DNA of 64,000 nucleotides from an uncultured Collinsella sp. (GTDB taxonomy: Bacteria; Actinomycetota; Coriobacteriia; Coriobacteriales; Coriobacteriaceae), in contig CABQLM010000001.1 in NCBI GenBank assembly GCA_902465105.1, positions 1 through 64,000 on the forward strand. Reading direction: 5' to 3'. A program made the translations under genes and the position numbers. Below the pieces are notes generated by a model that was not told the origin of the DNA, did not search any database, and was given only the letters and a program-made list of their open reading frames with translations. Below, in pieces: positions 25,448 through 36,467 of this stretch. Within the stretch, counting starts at the first letter, position 1. Every line of letters begins with the position of its first letter.

Positions 25448-28400
25448 ATGACGGTACATAAAACCAAACTGCTTTGGCGTGTAACCGCCACGATTGCCTG
25501 CGTGTTTGCAATCGTGTTGGCGTCTTCGCTGCTCTATGCTCGACCTGCTGTGGCGGCTGAGGCAAATCTTGCACTCAATAAAACCGCTGTAGCGGATAGC
25601 GAGGAGGCGAATTCGGTTCGTGCGGCCCTGGCCGTCGACGGCAACGACTCCACGCGTTGGGGCAGTGCCGAGGATAACGCCGGTGGCGCCCATTGGATTT
25701 ATGTCGACCTCGGGTCTTCCAAGACCGTAAAGAGGGCGACGATCAAGTGGGAGTCCTACAAGGCAACTGGCTATAAACTTCAGTATGCGACGGGCAATAC
25801 TGCCCCCGCCGCCAATAGCGCCGACTGGAAAGACGTCCACACGTCTACCAATCGCCCGGCATCGCTTACCGATGCCATTACGTTTAACGCCCCCGTGACG
25901 GGACGCTTCTTCCGCCTGTGCATCACGGGCTTCACGAGCCATGACCCCAATGGTGCTGCTGTTGACTGGCCCACCGTCGCGGTCAACGAGTTCGAGCTCT
26001 ACGGCGATGAGACTGCTGCTCCCTCTGCCCAGGATCCGCAGCAGAATGTTGCTCGCGGCAAGAACGCTGTTGCCGATAGCGCAGAGGCAAGCACCCTCGG
26101 CGCTGCCAAGGCCGTCGACGGGAATACGTCTTCTTCGAGCTCCCGCTGGGCGAGTGGCGTCGACGCCACTGCCTCCCAGGATGGCGGTCCTCACTGGATC
26201 TATGTCGATCTGGGCCAGCAGCGCGACGTAAAGTGCGTCCGCGTGTTCTGGGAGCTGCGCAAGGCCAAGGGCTACAAGATTCAGATTGCCAATGGCGCGA
26301 CCGCTCCGGCTGCCGATAGCCCTGACTGGCAGACCGTTTACACCAACGACGGTCATCCTGCAAGCAAGACCGACCTGATTACCCTTGACCAGGTGCATCA
26401 GGCCCGCTTTGTCCGTCTGTATATCGATCACAACACCTATGCCGACCCCGATGGCGGTGTCGCATGGGGCAACGTTTCCATCTTTGAGCTCGAGGTCTAT
26501 GGCGGCACGCCCAAGATGGACATGAACAGCCTGGCCGATGCCATCAAGGTCGAGGCTCCCAAGAAGGGTGATACGCAGCTCAAGGTCACCCTGCCGAGCT
26601 CCGACGAGTACGACGTCACCTATAACGGTACCGACTATGAGCAGGTCATTGGCGCTCAGGCCGAGGATGGAACCATCCCCATCTATCAGCCGATCGTCGA
26701 TACGCAGGTCAAGGCCTCTTTTAAGGTGACCAAGAAGAGCGACAAGAACACCTATGCGTTCAAGGAGATCCCCGTTACCGTTCCTGGTAAGTTCCAGGTC
26801 GAGGCGGGCGACAACGTCGCTCCCGAGGTTCTGCCGCAGCTTCGTGAGTGGAAGGGCCGCTCCGGTTCCTTTGCTCCTACTGCGCAGACCCGCGTTGTTT
26901 ACGACAACGATGAGTTCAAGACGGTCGCCGACGAGCTGGCCGCCGATTACAAGGACCTGTTTGGCTCCGAGCTTGCCGTCGTAAAGGGCAGCGCCGCCAA
27001 CGCAGGCGATATCTTCCTGTCCAAGACCACTGACAAGTCCCTTGGTCTTCAGGACGAGGGCTATCTCATGGAGATTGGTGACTCCGTGAGCGTTAAGGCC
27101 GAGACCAAGACCGGTGCCTACTGGTCTACCCGTACCATCCTGCAGGCCCTTAAGACCGGTAACGGTTCTATCCCGCAGGGTGTCACCCGCGATTATCCGC
27201 TGTATAAGGTGCGTGGCCTGATCCTCGATGTGGGTCGTAAGACCTTCTCGCTCGACTGGCTCAAGCAGATGAGCAAGCAGCTCTCCTGGTTCAAGCTTAA
27301 CGACTTCCAGGTCCACCTTTCCGACAACTACATTTGGGTCGAGGAGTATTCTGACGACACCGTTAACACCGCTTACAACGGATTCCGTCTGGAGTCCGAC
27401 ATCAAGAAGGGTGGCAACAACGGTAAGAACAAGGCCGATCTGACGAGCACCGACGTGTGGTACTCCAAGGCCGATTTCCGTGAGTTCATCAAGCACTCGC
27501 GTGACCTTGGTGTCAACATCGTCCCCGAGTTCGACATGCCGGCACATTCCCTGGCACTCACCAACGTGCGTCCCGACCTGCGTACGCCTAAGTCCATGAC
27601 GCATCGCGGCAACGACCACCTTAACCTGGCCGGAAAGTACGATGAGTCCCTGGCCTTTGCGCTTTCCATCTGGGATGAGTACCTTACCGGTTCCAATCCC
27701 GTCTTCGACAACCAGACCATGGTTGACATTGGTGCTGACGAGTACGAGGCCGACGGCAACGCGTATCGTAACTTCGTCAACGACCTCTTTAAGCACATGG
27801 AGGATTCGGGCCGCACCGCTCGCGTGTGGGGCAGCCTCAGCTGGATCAAGGGTTCCGTTGACGTTCAGGGTAAGGGCGCTGCCGGTCAGCACCGCCAGAT
27901 GAACCTCTGGAGCAGGGACTGGGCCAAGATGGACGAGATGTACAAGCTCGGCTTTGACCTGATCAACTGCATCGACAGCAGGTACTACATCGTTCCCAAC
28001 GCCGGTTATTACTTCGATTACCTCAACGACAACACCATCTATAACTCCGCGATCAATAACTACAACAACGTTACGATTCCTGCTGGCGACGAGCAGATGA
28101 TCGGTGGTGCCTTTGCCGTCTGGAACGACATGTGCGGCAAGAAGGAAAATGGCGTCTCCGAGTACGATGTCTATGATCGCATCACCAACTCCGCGGGTCT
28201 GTACGCCGCTGCTACCTGGGGCAAGGGCTCTGCCGACGTTTCCACTGCTAAGGCTACGGCCAAGAAGCTCGGCGACTCCCCCAACACCAACTTTGGTTAC
28301 AAGACCACGGCCAACGCCGAGGGTACCGTCATGCAGCTTGGCATGGACGATGCCAAGGACGCTTCGGGCAACGGCAACAACCTCAACCTGAAGTCTGCCA

Positions 28401-30247
28401 AGAACGCCGAGGTCGTTGACGTCGACTTTAAGAAGGCGCTCGAGCTCAAGGGCGGCAAGAGCTATGTCGCGCTGGATTCCGATCTTAAGACCGCTGGTCT
28501 TGGTAACGATCTGCGCGTGAAGGTCAAGCGTACCGACGCCGCGAGCGACAAGGACCAGATCCTGTTCGAGAGCCCCTATGGCTCCATCAAGGCCGTTCAG
28601 GCAAAAACCGGCAAGGTCGGTATTACCCGTGAGAACCGTGACTACTCGTTTAACTACACGCTGCCCATGAACGAGTGGGTCGAGCTTGAGTTTAAGAACG
28701 AGGGCATGGGCAAGGTTTCGCTGTACGTGAATGGCAAACTCAAGCAAACTATTGGCCAAGATGGCCGTGGCAAGCTCAAGGCTACGTGCATGCTCCCTGT
28801 CCAGCGTATCGGTAGCAAGATAGCCGCCTTTACGGGCTACGTCGACGACGTTCGCCTGACGCGCAGCGCTACGTTTGCGACCACCATGGCGCTCGACAAC
28901 GCCGAGCTTAAGGCACGCTCCGTGCTGGCTGCCGGCGCCGACGATGCCGAGCTCGAGACGCTCGTCGAGCAGGCTCGCGCTCTTATCAACCAGGTCAACC
29001 CCGATGCCGCCGAGATCGCCAATCTCACGCAGCAGATCAACGACCGCGTTGCCAACGTTAAGTACAAGCCCGCCGATTACAGCAAGCTCGACGCTCTGCT
29101 CGCTGCTATTCCTTCAGACCTTTCTGCCTATACCGATGAGTCCGTCGCCGCGCTCGCGTCTGCACGTGACAGCATTCAGCGCGACCTGCCCATCAGCATG
29201 CAGGATACGGTTGATGCCTACACGAAAACGCTCACCGAGGCAATTGAGGGCCTCAAGCTTAAGTCTGCGGACAACAACTTTGCTCAGGGCGTGACCGCTA
29301 CGGCCTGCTCCGAGGAGAAGACCGGCGAGACCGCTCCTAACGGTCCTGCTGCGGCTGCCGTCGACGGCAATGAGTCCAGCTTCTGGCACAGCCAATGGAG
29401 CGCCCCCGCCGACAATGCCATGCCTCACTGGTTCAACGTCAAGCTTGCTGCTCCCGCCAAGGTGAGCGGTATGGTGTACGTGCCGCGTACCGGCAGCTCC
29501 AATGGCCGCTTGACCAAGTACCATGTCGAGGTGAGCACCGACGGTGGTAACACCTATACGAAGGTTGCCGAGGGTACGCTCGAGTCCAGTGCGGGCGCCA
29601 AGAACATCGCCTTCGATAAGCCTGTTGCCGGTGCAACCGACGTCAAGCTCTACTTTGACGAGACCGACGGCGACTCTGCCGCAAATAGGAACAAGTTTGC
29701 AACCGCTGGCGAAATTCGCGTCTGCGTCATCGACGAGACGGTTGACCTCGATGGTCTGAACGCTCTCATCGAGCAGGCCGAGGGCCTCGACAAGGATTCG
29801 TACACTACGGAGACTTGGAAGAAGCTCCAGGCTGCCCTTAAGGATGCCAAGGATGCTGCTGCAGACGAGAACCCCACGTTTGAGGCCGTGAACGGCGCCA
29901 AGGGTAAGCTCCGCTCCGCAATGCTGGGTCTGCGTCCCGGTACCCCGGATCCCGAGCCCAAGCCCGATCCCGAGCCCAAGCCCGATCCGGAGCCCGAGCC
30001 CAAGCCCGAGCCCAAGCCCGAGCCCAAGCCGGAGAATCCGGACAAGCCTGGTACCGGCAACACCGGCACTGGTGCGAACGGCTCCAACAAGGCCGATTCG
30101 ACCACGGGCAACAAGGCCGATAAGAAGACCGATGGCCTGGTCAAGACTGGCGACAATCAGACGATAATCGTCGTTGCCGCTGGCTTTATGGGCGTCATGA
30201 TTGTGGGCGCCGGCGCGGTTCTGCGCCTTAAGAGCCGTCGTCAGTAA
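25448..30247 (+). CDS. Cell-wall-anchored GH20 beta-N-acetylhexosaminidase or lacto-N-biosidase
   Basis: 1599 residues from the ATG at 25448 (a GTG at 25442 is too close to the AGGAAGGG site). Signal peptide to about 36 (AVAAE). Two F5/8 type C domains (about 40-185 and 200-355) bind glycans, followed by a GH20b domain (455-580) and the GH20 barrel (587-940) with LKLNDFQVHLSD-like and VPEFDMPAHS motifs and the catalytic pair Asp764-Glu765 in DIGADEYE. A LamG-like jelly roll (about 961-1140), a helical segment, a third F5/8 domain (1281-1427), a FIVAR, a PEPKP-type wall spacer and LVKTGD at 1564 with a membrane helix follow. GH20 enzymes remove terminal GlcNAc/GalNAc, or lacto-N-biose in the biosidase subgroup; sequence alone does not decide. 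Confidence 0.9.
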   Translation: MTVHKTKLLWRVTATIACVFAIVLASSLLYARPAVAAEANLALNKTAVADSEEANSVRAALAVDGNDSTRWGSAEDNAGGAHWIYVDLGSSKTVKRATIKWESYKATGYKLQYATGNTAPAANSADWKDVHTSTNRPASLTDAITFNAPVTGRFFRLCITGFTSHDPNGAAVDWPTVAVNEFELYGDETAAPSAQDPQQNVARGKNAVADSAEASTLGAAKAVDGNTSSSSSRWASGVDATASQDGGPHWIYVDLGQQRDVKCVRVFWELRKAKGYKIQIANGATAPAADSPDWQTVYTNDGHPASKTDLITLDQVHQARFVRLYIDHNTYADPDGGVAWGNVSIFELEVYGGTPKMDMNSLADAIKVEAPKKGDTQLKVTLPSSDEYDVTYNGTDYEQVIGAQAEDGTIPIYQPIVDTQVKASFKVTKKSDKNTYAFKEIPVTVPGKFQVEAGDNVAPEVLPQLREWKGRSGSFAPTAQTRVVYDNDEFKTVADELAADYKDLFGSELAVVKGSAANAGDIFLSKTTDKSLGLQDEGYLMEIGDSVSVKAETKTGAYWSTRTILQALKTGNGSIPQGVTRDYPLYKVRGLILDVGRKTFSLDWLKQMSKQLSWFKLNDFQVHLSDNYIWVEEYSDDTVNTAYNGFRLESDIKKGGNNGKNKADLTSTDVWYSKADFREFIKHSRDLGVNIVPEFDMPAHSLALTNVRPDLRTPKSMTHRGNDHLNLAGKYDESLAFALSIWDEYLTGSNPVFDNQTMVDIGADEYEADGNAYRNFVNDLFKHMEDSGRTARVWGSLSWIKGSVDVQGKGAAGQHRQMNLWSRDWAKMDEMYKLGFDLINCIDSRYYIVPNAGYYFDYLNDNTIYNSAINNYNNVTIPAGDEQMIGGAFAVWNDMCGKKENGVSEYDVYDRITNSAGLYAAATWGKGSADVSTAKATAKKLGDSPNTNFGYKTTANAEGTVMQLGMDDAKDASGNGNNLNLKSAKNAEVVDVDFKKALELKGGKSYVALDSDLKTAGLGNDLRVKVKRTDAASDKDQILFESPYGSIKAVQAKTGKVGITRENRDYSFNYTLPMNEWVELEFKNEGMGKVSLYVNGKLKQTIGQDGRGKLKATCMLPVQRIGSKIAAFTGYVDDVRLTRSATFATTMALDNAELKARSVLAAGADDAELETLVEQARALINQVNPDAAEIANLTQQINDRVANVKYKPADYSKLDALLAAIPSDLSAYTDESVAALASARDSIQRDLPISMQDTVDAYTKTLTEAIEGLKLKSADNNFAQGVTATACSEEKTGETAPNGPAAAAVDGNESSFWHSQWSAPADNAMPHWFNVKLAAPAKVSGMVYVPRTGSSNGRLTKYHVEVSTDGGNTYTKVAEGTLESSAGAKNIAFDKPVAGATDVKLYFDETDGDSAANRNKFATAGEIRVCVIDETVDLDGLNALIEQAEGLDKDSYTTETWKKLQAALKDAKDAAADENPTFEAVNGAKGKLRSAMLGLRPGTPDPEPKPDPEPKPDPEPEPKPEPKPEPKPENPDKPGTGNTGTGANGSNKADSTTGNKADKKTDGLVKTGDNQTIIVVAAGFMGVMIVGAGAVLRLKSRRQ

Positions 30248-30291
30248 TTGTCACGGCTTGCGAAAAATCGCCGAAAGAGAGGGTTTTAGAG

Positions 30292-33200
30292 ATGAAGAAA
30301 CGGATGTACGCCAAGCTGCTCGCTGTTGTAGCGGTCGCGCTTGCCTGCTTGGGCTGCTTGGCTCCGTTGCAGGCCTATGCGGATGACGCTGCGGCCGAGT
30401 ACAAGCTGTACCCCACGCCCCATAGCGTGGTGTACGGCGATGGCGCTCAGACGCTGCGCGACAAGGCGAGCGTGCTTGCCGAGTCCGGCATCGATGCAGA
30501 CACCATCAATCGTCTTAATGAAGCCCTGGCGCTGAAGGGCATCAACGCAAAGCGCGTTGACGCCCTTCCCTCCACGAGCACCGCTACGACGGTTCTCGTG
30601 GGCGTCAAGGGTTCTGGCGGCGCTGTCGACACCTATGTCGACCAGCTGGTGAAAGAGGGCAAGCTGTCTTACACGGATGGCCTGTTCGACCATAGTGACT
30701 CCTATGTCCTGGCCTCGCTGCCGTCTGACGGCAGCGCCTCCGATCGCATTGTCGTTTTGGGTAAGAACACCGACGCCGCCTATTATGGTCTGACCACGCT
30801 TTACCAGATTCTGCAGCAGACTTCCGATGCCAAGCTGCGTGCCTTTACCGTGTCCGATTATGCGGACGTGGTGACGCGTGGCTTTATCGAGGGCTACTAC
30901 GGCAATCCCTGGAGCACCGAGGACCGCGTTAACCTTATGCAGTGGGGTGGCTACTATAAGCTCAACGCTTATGTGTATGCTCCCAAGGATGACCCCAAGC
31001 ACAATTCCAAGTGGCGTGAGCTCTACACCGAGCAGGAGCTGACCGAGAAGATCGAGCCGCTCGCCGAGGCGGGTAACGCTTCTAAGTGCCGCTTTGTGTT
31101 TGCTCTCCATCCGTTCATGCACAATCCCATTACGAACTCCAACTACGATGCGTCTGTCGCCATCCTCAAGGAGAAGTTCACCCAGGTTATGGATCATGGC
31201 GTTCGCCAGATCTCCATCCTTGCCGACGATGCTGGCAACCAGGGCAGTGCTCTGTATACCAGGCTCTGCAAGGATATGACCGACTGGCTGCACGAGAAGC
31301 AGGCAGAGAAGAACACCGATGGCACGCTCAAGTACCCTGGCCTCAAGGACACGCTCATTTTCTGTCCCGTGAACTACATGGGCTGGGGCGAGTCTTGGTA
31401 TGCCAACCTCCCCAAGAGCGTCCAGGTCATCAACACCGGTGGCCGCGTGTGGGGCAAGGTCGACAATAACTTCACGTCGTCCTTCACCAACAATTCTGGT
31501 GTTGCTCCCTTTATGTGGATCAACTGGCCGTGCACCGACAACAGCAAGGACACCCTGTCCATGGGCGGCTATGAGAACGCCCTGGGCACCGATGTCCAGC
31601 CCGGCAAGGTTCAGGGCGTCGTGCTCAACCCCATGCAGCAGTCCGAGCCTTCCAAGGCCGGCATCTTCATGAACGCCGATTTCTCTTGGAATCTGTGGAA
31701 GAGCCAGGAGCACGCCGATCAGGCTTGGGAGGATTCGTTCTCCTACGTCGACCACAATTCTCCCATCGCCACGAAGGGCTCCAACGCGCTGCGCGAGCTG
31801 AGCCGCCACATGAAGCGCTATACCGGCGGTGGCGTAGTCTTCGAGAGCCGTGAGTCCGCCAATATCAAGACCGAGCTCCAGGCTTTCCAGGGCAAGGTTA
31901 CCTCTGGTACCGCAACCGCCGAGGATTGCGACCAGATGATTGAGCTCTTCCGTGGTCTGCAGAAGTCCGCCAAGACCTATCGTTCCAATGCCGGCAACAA
32001 GGCCATGCTCGACCAGATCGTGTATTGGATCGATGCTTGGGATGACGTGACGCGTGCCGCCATTGCCGAGCTTCAGGCACTCAAGGCCGACCTCTCGGGC
32101 GACAGCTCTCAGATGCTTTCTAAGTATTCCGAGGGTTCCGAGGCACTCACTGCCTCTCACAAGCACGGCTTCCACTATGTGGACCACACCGAGTATGCAT
32201 CGGTGGGCAAGGCCTACATCATGCCGATGCTTAATGCCCTCAACAACTACCTGGGTCAGCGCGCTACGCTTGCTGCCGACCCCAATGCCGATACCACGCA
32301 GTTTGTGACCAGCCGTACCGACACTCCCGAGGGCAAGGTCGAGAACGTCTTTGACGGTAAGGCCAACACGGGCGTTATCTACAAGACCCCCAACAAGCTC
32401 ACGGCGGGTACGTACTTTGGCATGATCAAGAACAAGCCGTTCGATCTGACCAACGTGACCTTTATTCAGGGCAATGGCGCTGACTATATGCAGCATGCCA
32501 AGCTCCAGACCTATGATGGCAAGAACTGGAATGACGTTGAGGGCCAGGGCGATCTGACTGGCACGACCGTCACCATTACTGGCCTGGACATCAAGGGCGT
32601 CTATGGCGTTCGCCTCATCGCCACGCAGGATAACAGCCGCGACGCTTGGCCGACGATCTACGAGATCCAGGTCAATAAGGAAGAGAAGACTCCCGAGGGC
32701 CAGCCTGTTGCAGGCGCGGTGACCATCGACGGCCAGGTCTTGGCTGCACAGTCGCTCTCCAACGTCAACGACGGTAATGTTTCGACGTATGCTCACCTGC
32801 AGTACAAGAATCTCAATACGGGCGATCCCGAGTTTGACATTCGCGACACCACGCAGCCAGGCGCTACGGTGACCCTGACGTTCACCAAGACGTCCGAGGT
32901 CGATACCTTCACGTTTGTTCAGGCTGCGCGCAGCGGCAACGAGCCCACTTCTGGTGATGGTATCAACGCCGGCGTGCTCGAGTATCAGAACGAGGCCGGT
33001 ACGTGGATCAAGGCCGGCGATATCGACGGCAGTGCCACGCAGACCATCACGCTGCCGAGCGCTGTGAAGGCCAAGGCAATCCGCGTCAAGAACACCGCTG
33101 CCACCAAGTCTTGGTGGAAGGTCTTTGAGCTTTCCGCCACCAAGGGTGCTTCCACCGAGCCCGAGCCGAACGCTACGGTTACGAGCACGGGCCTGGATGT

Positions 33201-36200
33201 GTACCAGTCCTACGCGCTTTCCCGTGTTGTCGACGGTGACGAGGGCTCGTACGCTTGGGTCAAGCACAACTCCGGCGGCGGCAACATCAAGAGCGGCGAT
33301 ACCATCACCGTCACCTACTCCGCTCCCAAGACCGTGGGCCACGTGCGTTATGTCCAGGGCAGCGACAAACTTTCGGCTGGTGCGCTCGAGTACACCGTCG
33401 ATGGCAACAATTGGGTCAAGTGCGGCGATATCAACTCCGATCTTGAGCAGGAGTTCGATTTCGAGAACGTCCAGATTCGCGGTATTCGCGTGCGCTCGAC
33501 TGCAGACACGCAGTTCTGGTGGAAAGTCTGCGAGATCGCTACCTCTAAGGGCAAGGAGGCCAGCACCGGCACCATTCGTTCCGACATCTCGGGTATTGCC
33601 CTCAAGGCTACGGGCAAGGATGGCAACGTCAAGCTGTCTGACGGTACCGTCTCGTTTAAGTCCGGTAACTACCTTGCGGTCGATCTGGGTGCTGTGCGCA
33701 ACGATGTTGTGGTCAACACCGACGGCATGAACCTTCCCGAGGGCGCCAAGGTCGTGTACTCGCAGAACGCTCTCGAGTGGCTCGACTACGCGGGCGCCAA
33801 GAAGCCCGTCAAGGCTCGTTTTGTTGGCATTCAGGCATCCGCTGCATGCGACGTGACGTTCACCAATTTCTCTGCGAGCTACAAGATGGTCAAGGCTCCG
33901 TCCTATGTGAAGGGCGACCTGGGCAACTTTGATGCTTCGAAGATCTTCGATGGCGATCTGTCCACCACCTACAAGAACACGCAGGGTGCCACCGAGGGCA
34001 GCACGATCGTGTTCGACCTTGGCCAGGAGCGCAAGATCAACTCCATCGCATACTACGTGCCCGAGACGACCTATGACTTCATCCGCAAGGGTGTTATCGA
34101 GGTTGCCGACAGCCCGGATGCTGCTGATGATCAGTGGACCGAGGTTCTCAAGATCAACAGCGATACCGCTACGATCGAGAACACGTTTAACAGCGATACC
34201 GCCAAGAACGCAGCTTGGCTCACGCACGACACCAAGAACCCGGGCAACATGTGCACGGCCAACCCCAAGACCGATGTCACCGCTACCAACGAGAACGATC
34301 CCAACGGTACCGAGAAGCTCAATGTGACCGGTCGCTACATGCGCATTCGCTTTACCGCGACCTACACTCAGCGCTGGATCGAGATCGGTGAGATCCGTAT
34401 CAACGGCGGCGAGTATGTAAGCACCTATGGCGATGCCGACTTCGATTCCTCGAGCACCGAGGTCGAGGGCAAGACGCCGGCTAACCTTGCCGATGGCGAT
34501 ACCAAGACCGCCTGGCGTCCGCAGGACAACAAGGGCACCCTGGTGTATCACGTCTCCGAGCCCATTGCCGAGGGTGGCAAGGTGTTCTCGGGCGTGCGCA
34601 TCGTCTCTGCCGGTACGCCCTCCAACGCAAAGGTGACTGCTACGGTTTATACCGATGCCGCCTATAGCAAGACGGAGGACATCGACCTGGGCACGTTGAG
34701 CCAGCCCGTAAGCGAGTTCTGCTTTGGCACGCTCACCCGCGCTGCCGGTTCGACCTTCTCTGCCGTTAAGGACATCAAGGTTACGTGGGACGGCACGGTC
34801 CCCGAGATCGCCGAGTTCTTCCTGATCGACGATGCCAACCCCGCCGATACCACGGCGCTGCAGGCTGCTGTCAATGAGCTCAAGGATAAGGACGTAAGCG
34901 GTTGGACCAAGTCGACTGCCGATGCCTTTAAGAAAGCCCTCGCCAATGCGCAGGACACTCTTGCCAATACCAAGGCCACGCAGACGACGGTCGATTCTGT
35001 TACCGCTGCCCTGAGGTCTGCCGATGCCGCCGGTGTCGAGAAGTACACGGGCAAGGAGCTTCCCAAGAAGGTCTCCAACGACGATGGCCAGTACACCGTC
35101 GCGAGCTATCAGGCATATTCCGATGCATATGCCGAGGCCGAGCAGGCTTTCGCGCATCCTGAGGATCTTGCCAAGACCGAGGGCGAGGCGCTTCTTGCCG
35201 CGCTTGAGGCCAAGAAGACTGCCCTGGTCTTTGACCAGAGCGCTCAGCAGCGTGCCGAGGTCGCTCTTGCCGACGCCAAGCTGGTGTACGGCGAGGCCGA
35301 CGCCGCCGCCGACAAGTACACGACCGACAGCGCTGCCGCCTATCGCGATGCCATGAGCGCGCTTGAGGATCTGATCGCCGATACCAAGGCGACCCCGAAG
35401 CAGCTCAAGGCAGCACAGGCTGCGCTCGAGGATGCCGAGGGCAAGCTGGTCGATGCCAGCGAGCTTATCGCCGCCCGTGCCGAGTTTAAGAAGACCAACG
35501 GCAAGCTGTATACCGATGAGTCTTATAACGCCTACAAGGCGGCTTTCGACGACTCTGCCGCTGCCCTTAAGAACGGTACTGCCGAGCAGGTTGCCGCTGC
35601 GGCCGCGAAGCTCAACGACGCCAAGGCCGGTCTTGCCCTGCGTGAGGCCGTCGACCTGAACAAGGTCATTGCCGAGGCCGAGAAGCTCAACGAGGCCGAC
35701 TACACCGTGGCGAGCTGGGCACCCTTTGCTGCCGCCATCGAGGCTGCCAAGGCTCCGCACGATTCCGCCAACGACGCTGACCTGGCCCAGGCAATCAACG
35801 ATGCCAAGGCCGCTCTGGTCAACGTCAAGGCGCTCAAGGCCGATATCGCTTCTGCCAAGAGCGCTCGTGCCGAGGACTACACCGAGGATTCGATGGCTCA
35901 GCTCAACGCTGCTGTCGCCGATGCCGAGGAAGTTCTCAAGAACGGTTCCGTCGACGATGTTGCCGCCGCGCGCGCTAAGATCGCCGATGCTCTGAAGGCA
36001 CTGGTCAACGTGAGCGCCCTTAAGGACGCTATCGTCAAGGCCGAGAAGATGGATACCTCCAACGGTACCGATGAGCAGAAGGCCCAGCTTGCCGATGCCA
36101 TCGCCGCCGCCAAGGGGCTGCTTGAGCGCGGCTCTGCCGATGAGGTCTCCGCCGCACTCGAGTCTTTGAATGCCGCAATGGCTAGCTTTGGCGGCTCGGG

Positions 36201-36414
36201 CACCGATAAGCCCGGGCAGCCCGAGAAGCCCGGTACGACTGGTGGCAGCCAGCAGGGTGGTTCCGACCACAACAAGAAGCCTGGTAAGCCTTCGAAGGGT
36301 TTGGGCCTGCCGGGTACTGGCGATGCATCTATTCTTGCAGCCGCACTTGCCGGTGGCTCCGGTGTCACCGCACTGGCGGCGGCCCGCGTGGTCGATCGCA
36401 AGCGTCGTCGCTAG
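30292..36414 (+). CDS. Cell-wall-anchored GH84 beta-N-acetylglucosaminidase (NagH-like)
   Basis: 2040 residues, signal peptide ending near residue 30 (LQAYA). An N-terminal GH20b-like domain precedes the GH84 catalytic domain (about 197-490), recognised by GFIEGYYGNPWSTEDR and the catalytic pair Asp312-Asp313 in ILADDAGNQG. GH84 enzymes remove beta-linked GlcNAc, using the substrate's acetamido group. Downstream are about four F5/8 type C-like modules (roughly 668-800, 800-955, 960-1090, 1195-1375), then about seven FIVAR-like helical repeats (1520-1960), a Gly-rich spacer and the sorting signal LPGTGD at 2006 with a membrane helix and DRKRRR tail. The gene starts 44 bp after the GH20 gene, so the two probably form one operon. 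Confidence 0.92.
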   Translation: MKKRMYAKLLAVVAVALACLGCLAPLQAYADDAAAEYKLYPTPHSVVYGDGAQTLRDKASVLAESGIDADTINRLNEALALKGINAKRVDALPSTSTATTVLVGVKGSGGAVDTYVDQLVKEGKLSYTDGLFDHSDSYVLASLPSDGSASDRIVVLGKNTDAAYYGLTTLYQILQQTSDAKLRAFTVSDYADVVTRGFIEGYYGNPWSTEDRVNLMQWGGYYKLNAYVYAPKDDPKHNSKWRELYTEQELTEKIEPLAEAGNASKCRFVFALHPFMHNPITNSNYDASVAILKEKFTQVMDHGVRQISILADDAGNQGSALYTRLCKDMTDWLHEKQAEKNTDGTLKYPGLKDTLIFCPVNYMGWGESWYANLPKSVQVINTGGRVWGKVDNNFTSSFTNNSGVAPFMWINWPCTDNSKDTLSMGGYENALGTDVQPGKVQGVVLNPMQQSEPSKAGIFMNADFSWNLWKSQEHADQAWEDSFSYVDHNSPIATKGSNALRELSRHMKRYTGGGVVFESRESANIKTELQAFQGKVTSGTATAEDCDQMIELFRGLQKSAKTYRSNAGNKAMLDQIVYWIDAWDDVTRAAIAELQALKADLSGDSSQMLSKYSEGSEALTASHKHGFHYVDHTEYASVGKAYIMPMLNALNNYLGQRATLAADPNADTTQFVTSRTDTPEGKVENVFDGKANTGVIYKTPNKLTAGTYFGMIKNKPFDLTNVTFIQGNGADYMQHAKLQTYDGKNWNDVEGQGDLTGTTVTITGLDIKGVYGVRLIATQDNSRDAWPTIYEIQVNKEEKTPEGQPVAGAVTIDGQVLAAQSLSNVNDGNVSTYAHLQYKNLNTGDPEFDIRDTTQPGATVTLTFTKTSEVDTFTFVQAARSGNEPTSGDGINAGVLEYQNEAGTWIKAGDIDGSATQTITLPSAVKAKAIRVKNTAATKSWWKVFELSATKGASTEPEPNATVTSTGLDVYQSYALSRVVDGDEGSYAWVKHNSGGGNIKSGDTITVTYSAPKTVGHVRYVQGSDKLSAGALEYTVDGNNWVKCGDINSDLEQEFDFENVQIRGIRVRSTADTQFWWKVCEIATSKGKEASTGTIRSDISGIALKATGKDGNVKLSDGTVSFKSGNYLAVDLGAVRNDVVVNTDGMNLPEGAKVVYSQNALEWLDYAGAKKPVKARFVGIQASAACDVTFTNFSASYKMVKAPSYVKGDLGNFDASKIFDGDLSTTYKNTQGATEGSTIVFDLGQERKINSIAYYVPETTYDFIRKGVIEVADSPDAADDQWTEVLKINSDTATIENTFNSDTAKNAAWLTHDTKNPGNMCTANPKTDVTATNENDPNGTEKLNVTGRYMRIRFTATYTQRWIEIGEIRINGGEYVSTYGDADFDSSSTEVEGKTPANLADGDTKTAWRPQDNKGTLVYHVSEPIAEGGKVFSGVRIVSAGTPSNAKVTATVYTDAAYSKTEDIDLGTLSQPVSEFCFGTLTRAAGSTFSAVKDIKVTWDGTVPEIAEFFLIDDANPADTTALQAAVNELKDKDVSGWTKSTADAFKKALANAQDTLANTKATQTTVDSVTAALRSADAAGVEKYTGKELPKKVSNDDGQYTVASYQAYSDAYAEAEQAFAHPEDLAKTEGEALLAALEAKKTALVFDQSAQQRAEVALADAKLVYGEADAAADKYTTDSAAAYRDAMSALEDLIADTKATPKQLKAAQAALEDAEGKLVDASELIAARAEFKKTNGKLYTDESYNAYKAAFDDSAAALKNGTAEQVAAAAAKLNDAKAGLALREAVDLNKVIAEAEKLNEADYTVASWAPFAAAIEAAKAPHDSANDADLAQAINDAKAALVNVKALKADIASAKSARAEDYTEDSMAQLNAAVADAEEVLKNGSVDDVAAARAKIADALKALVNVSALKDAIVKAEKMDTSNGTDEQKAQLADAIAAAKGLLERGSADEVSAALESLNAAMASFGGSGTDKPGQPEKPGTTGGSQQGGSDHNKKPGKPSKGLGLPGTGDASILAAALAGGSGVTALAAARVVDRKRRR

Positions 36415-36433
36415 CGGTTCGCATCATACCGAG

Positions 36434-36467
36434 CAAAAAAAGGCGTCCCTCCGGGGGCGCCTTTTTT
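36434..36467 (+). terminator. Intrinsic terminator after the GH84 gene
   Basis: GGCGtCCCTCCGGGGgCGCC hairpin between A and T runs (AAAAAAA ... TTTTTT). An almost identical terminator follows the GH29 gene at 46744. The region 36468-36789 (about 320 bp) is AT-richer and gene-free, likely the promoter region of the GH95 gene. Confidence 0.9.

Noticed and set aside
30286..36270. 1994-codon open frame on the minus strand across the GH84 gene
   Set aside because: Same shadow effect; no ribosome binding site, no domain, and the plus strand has a clear GH84 enzyme.
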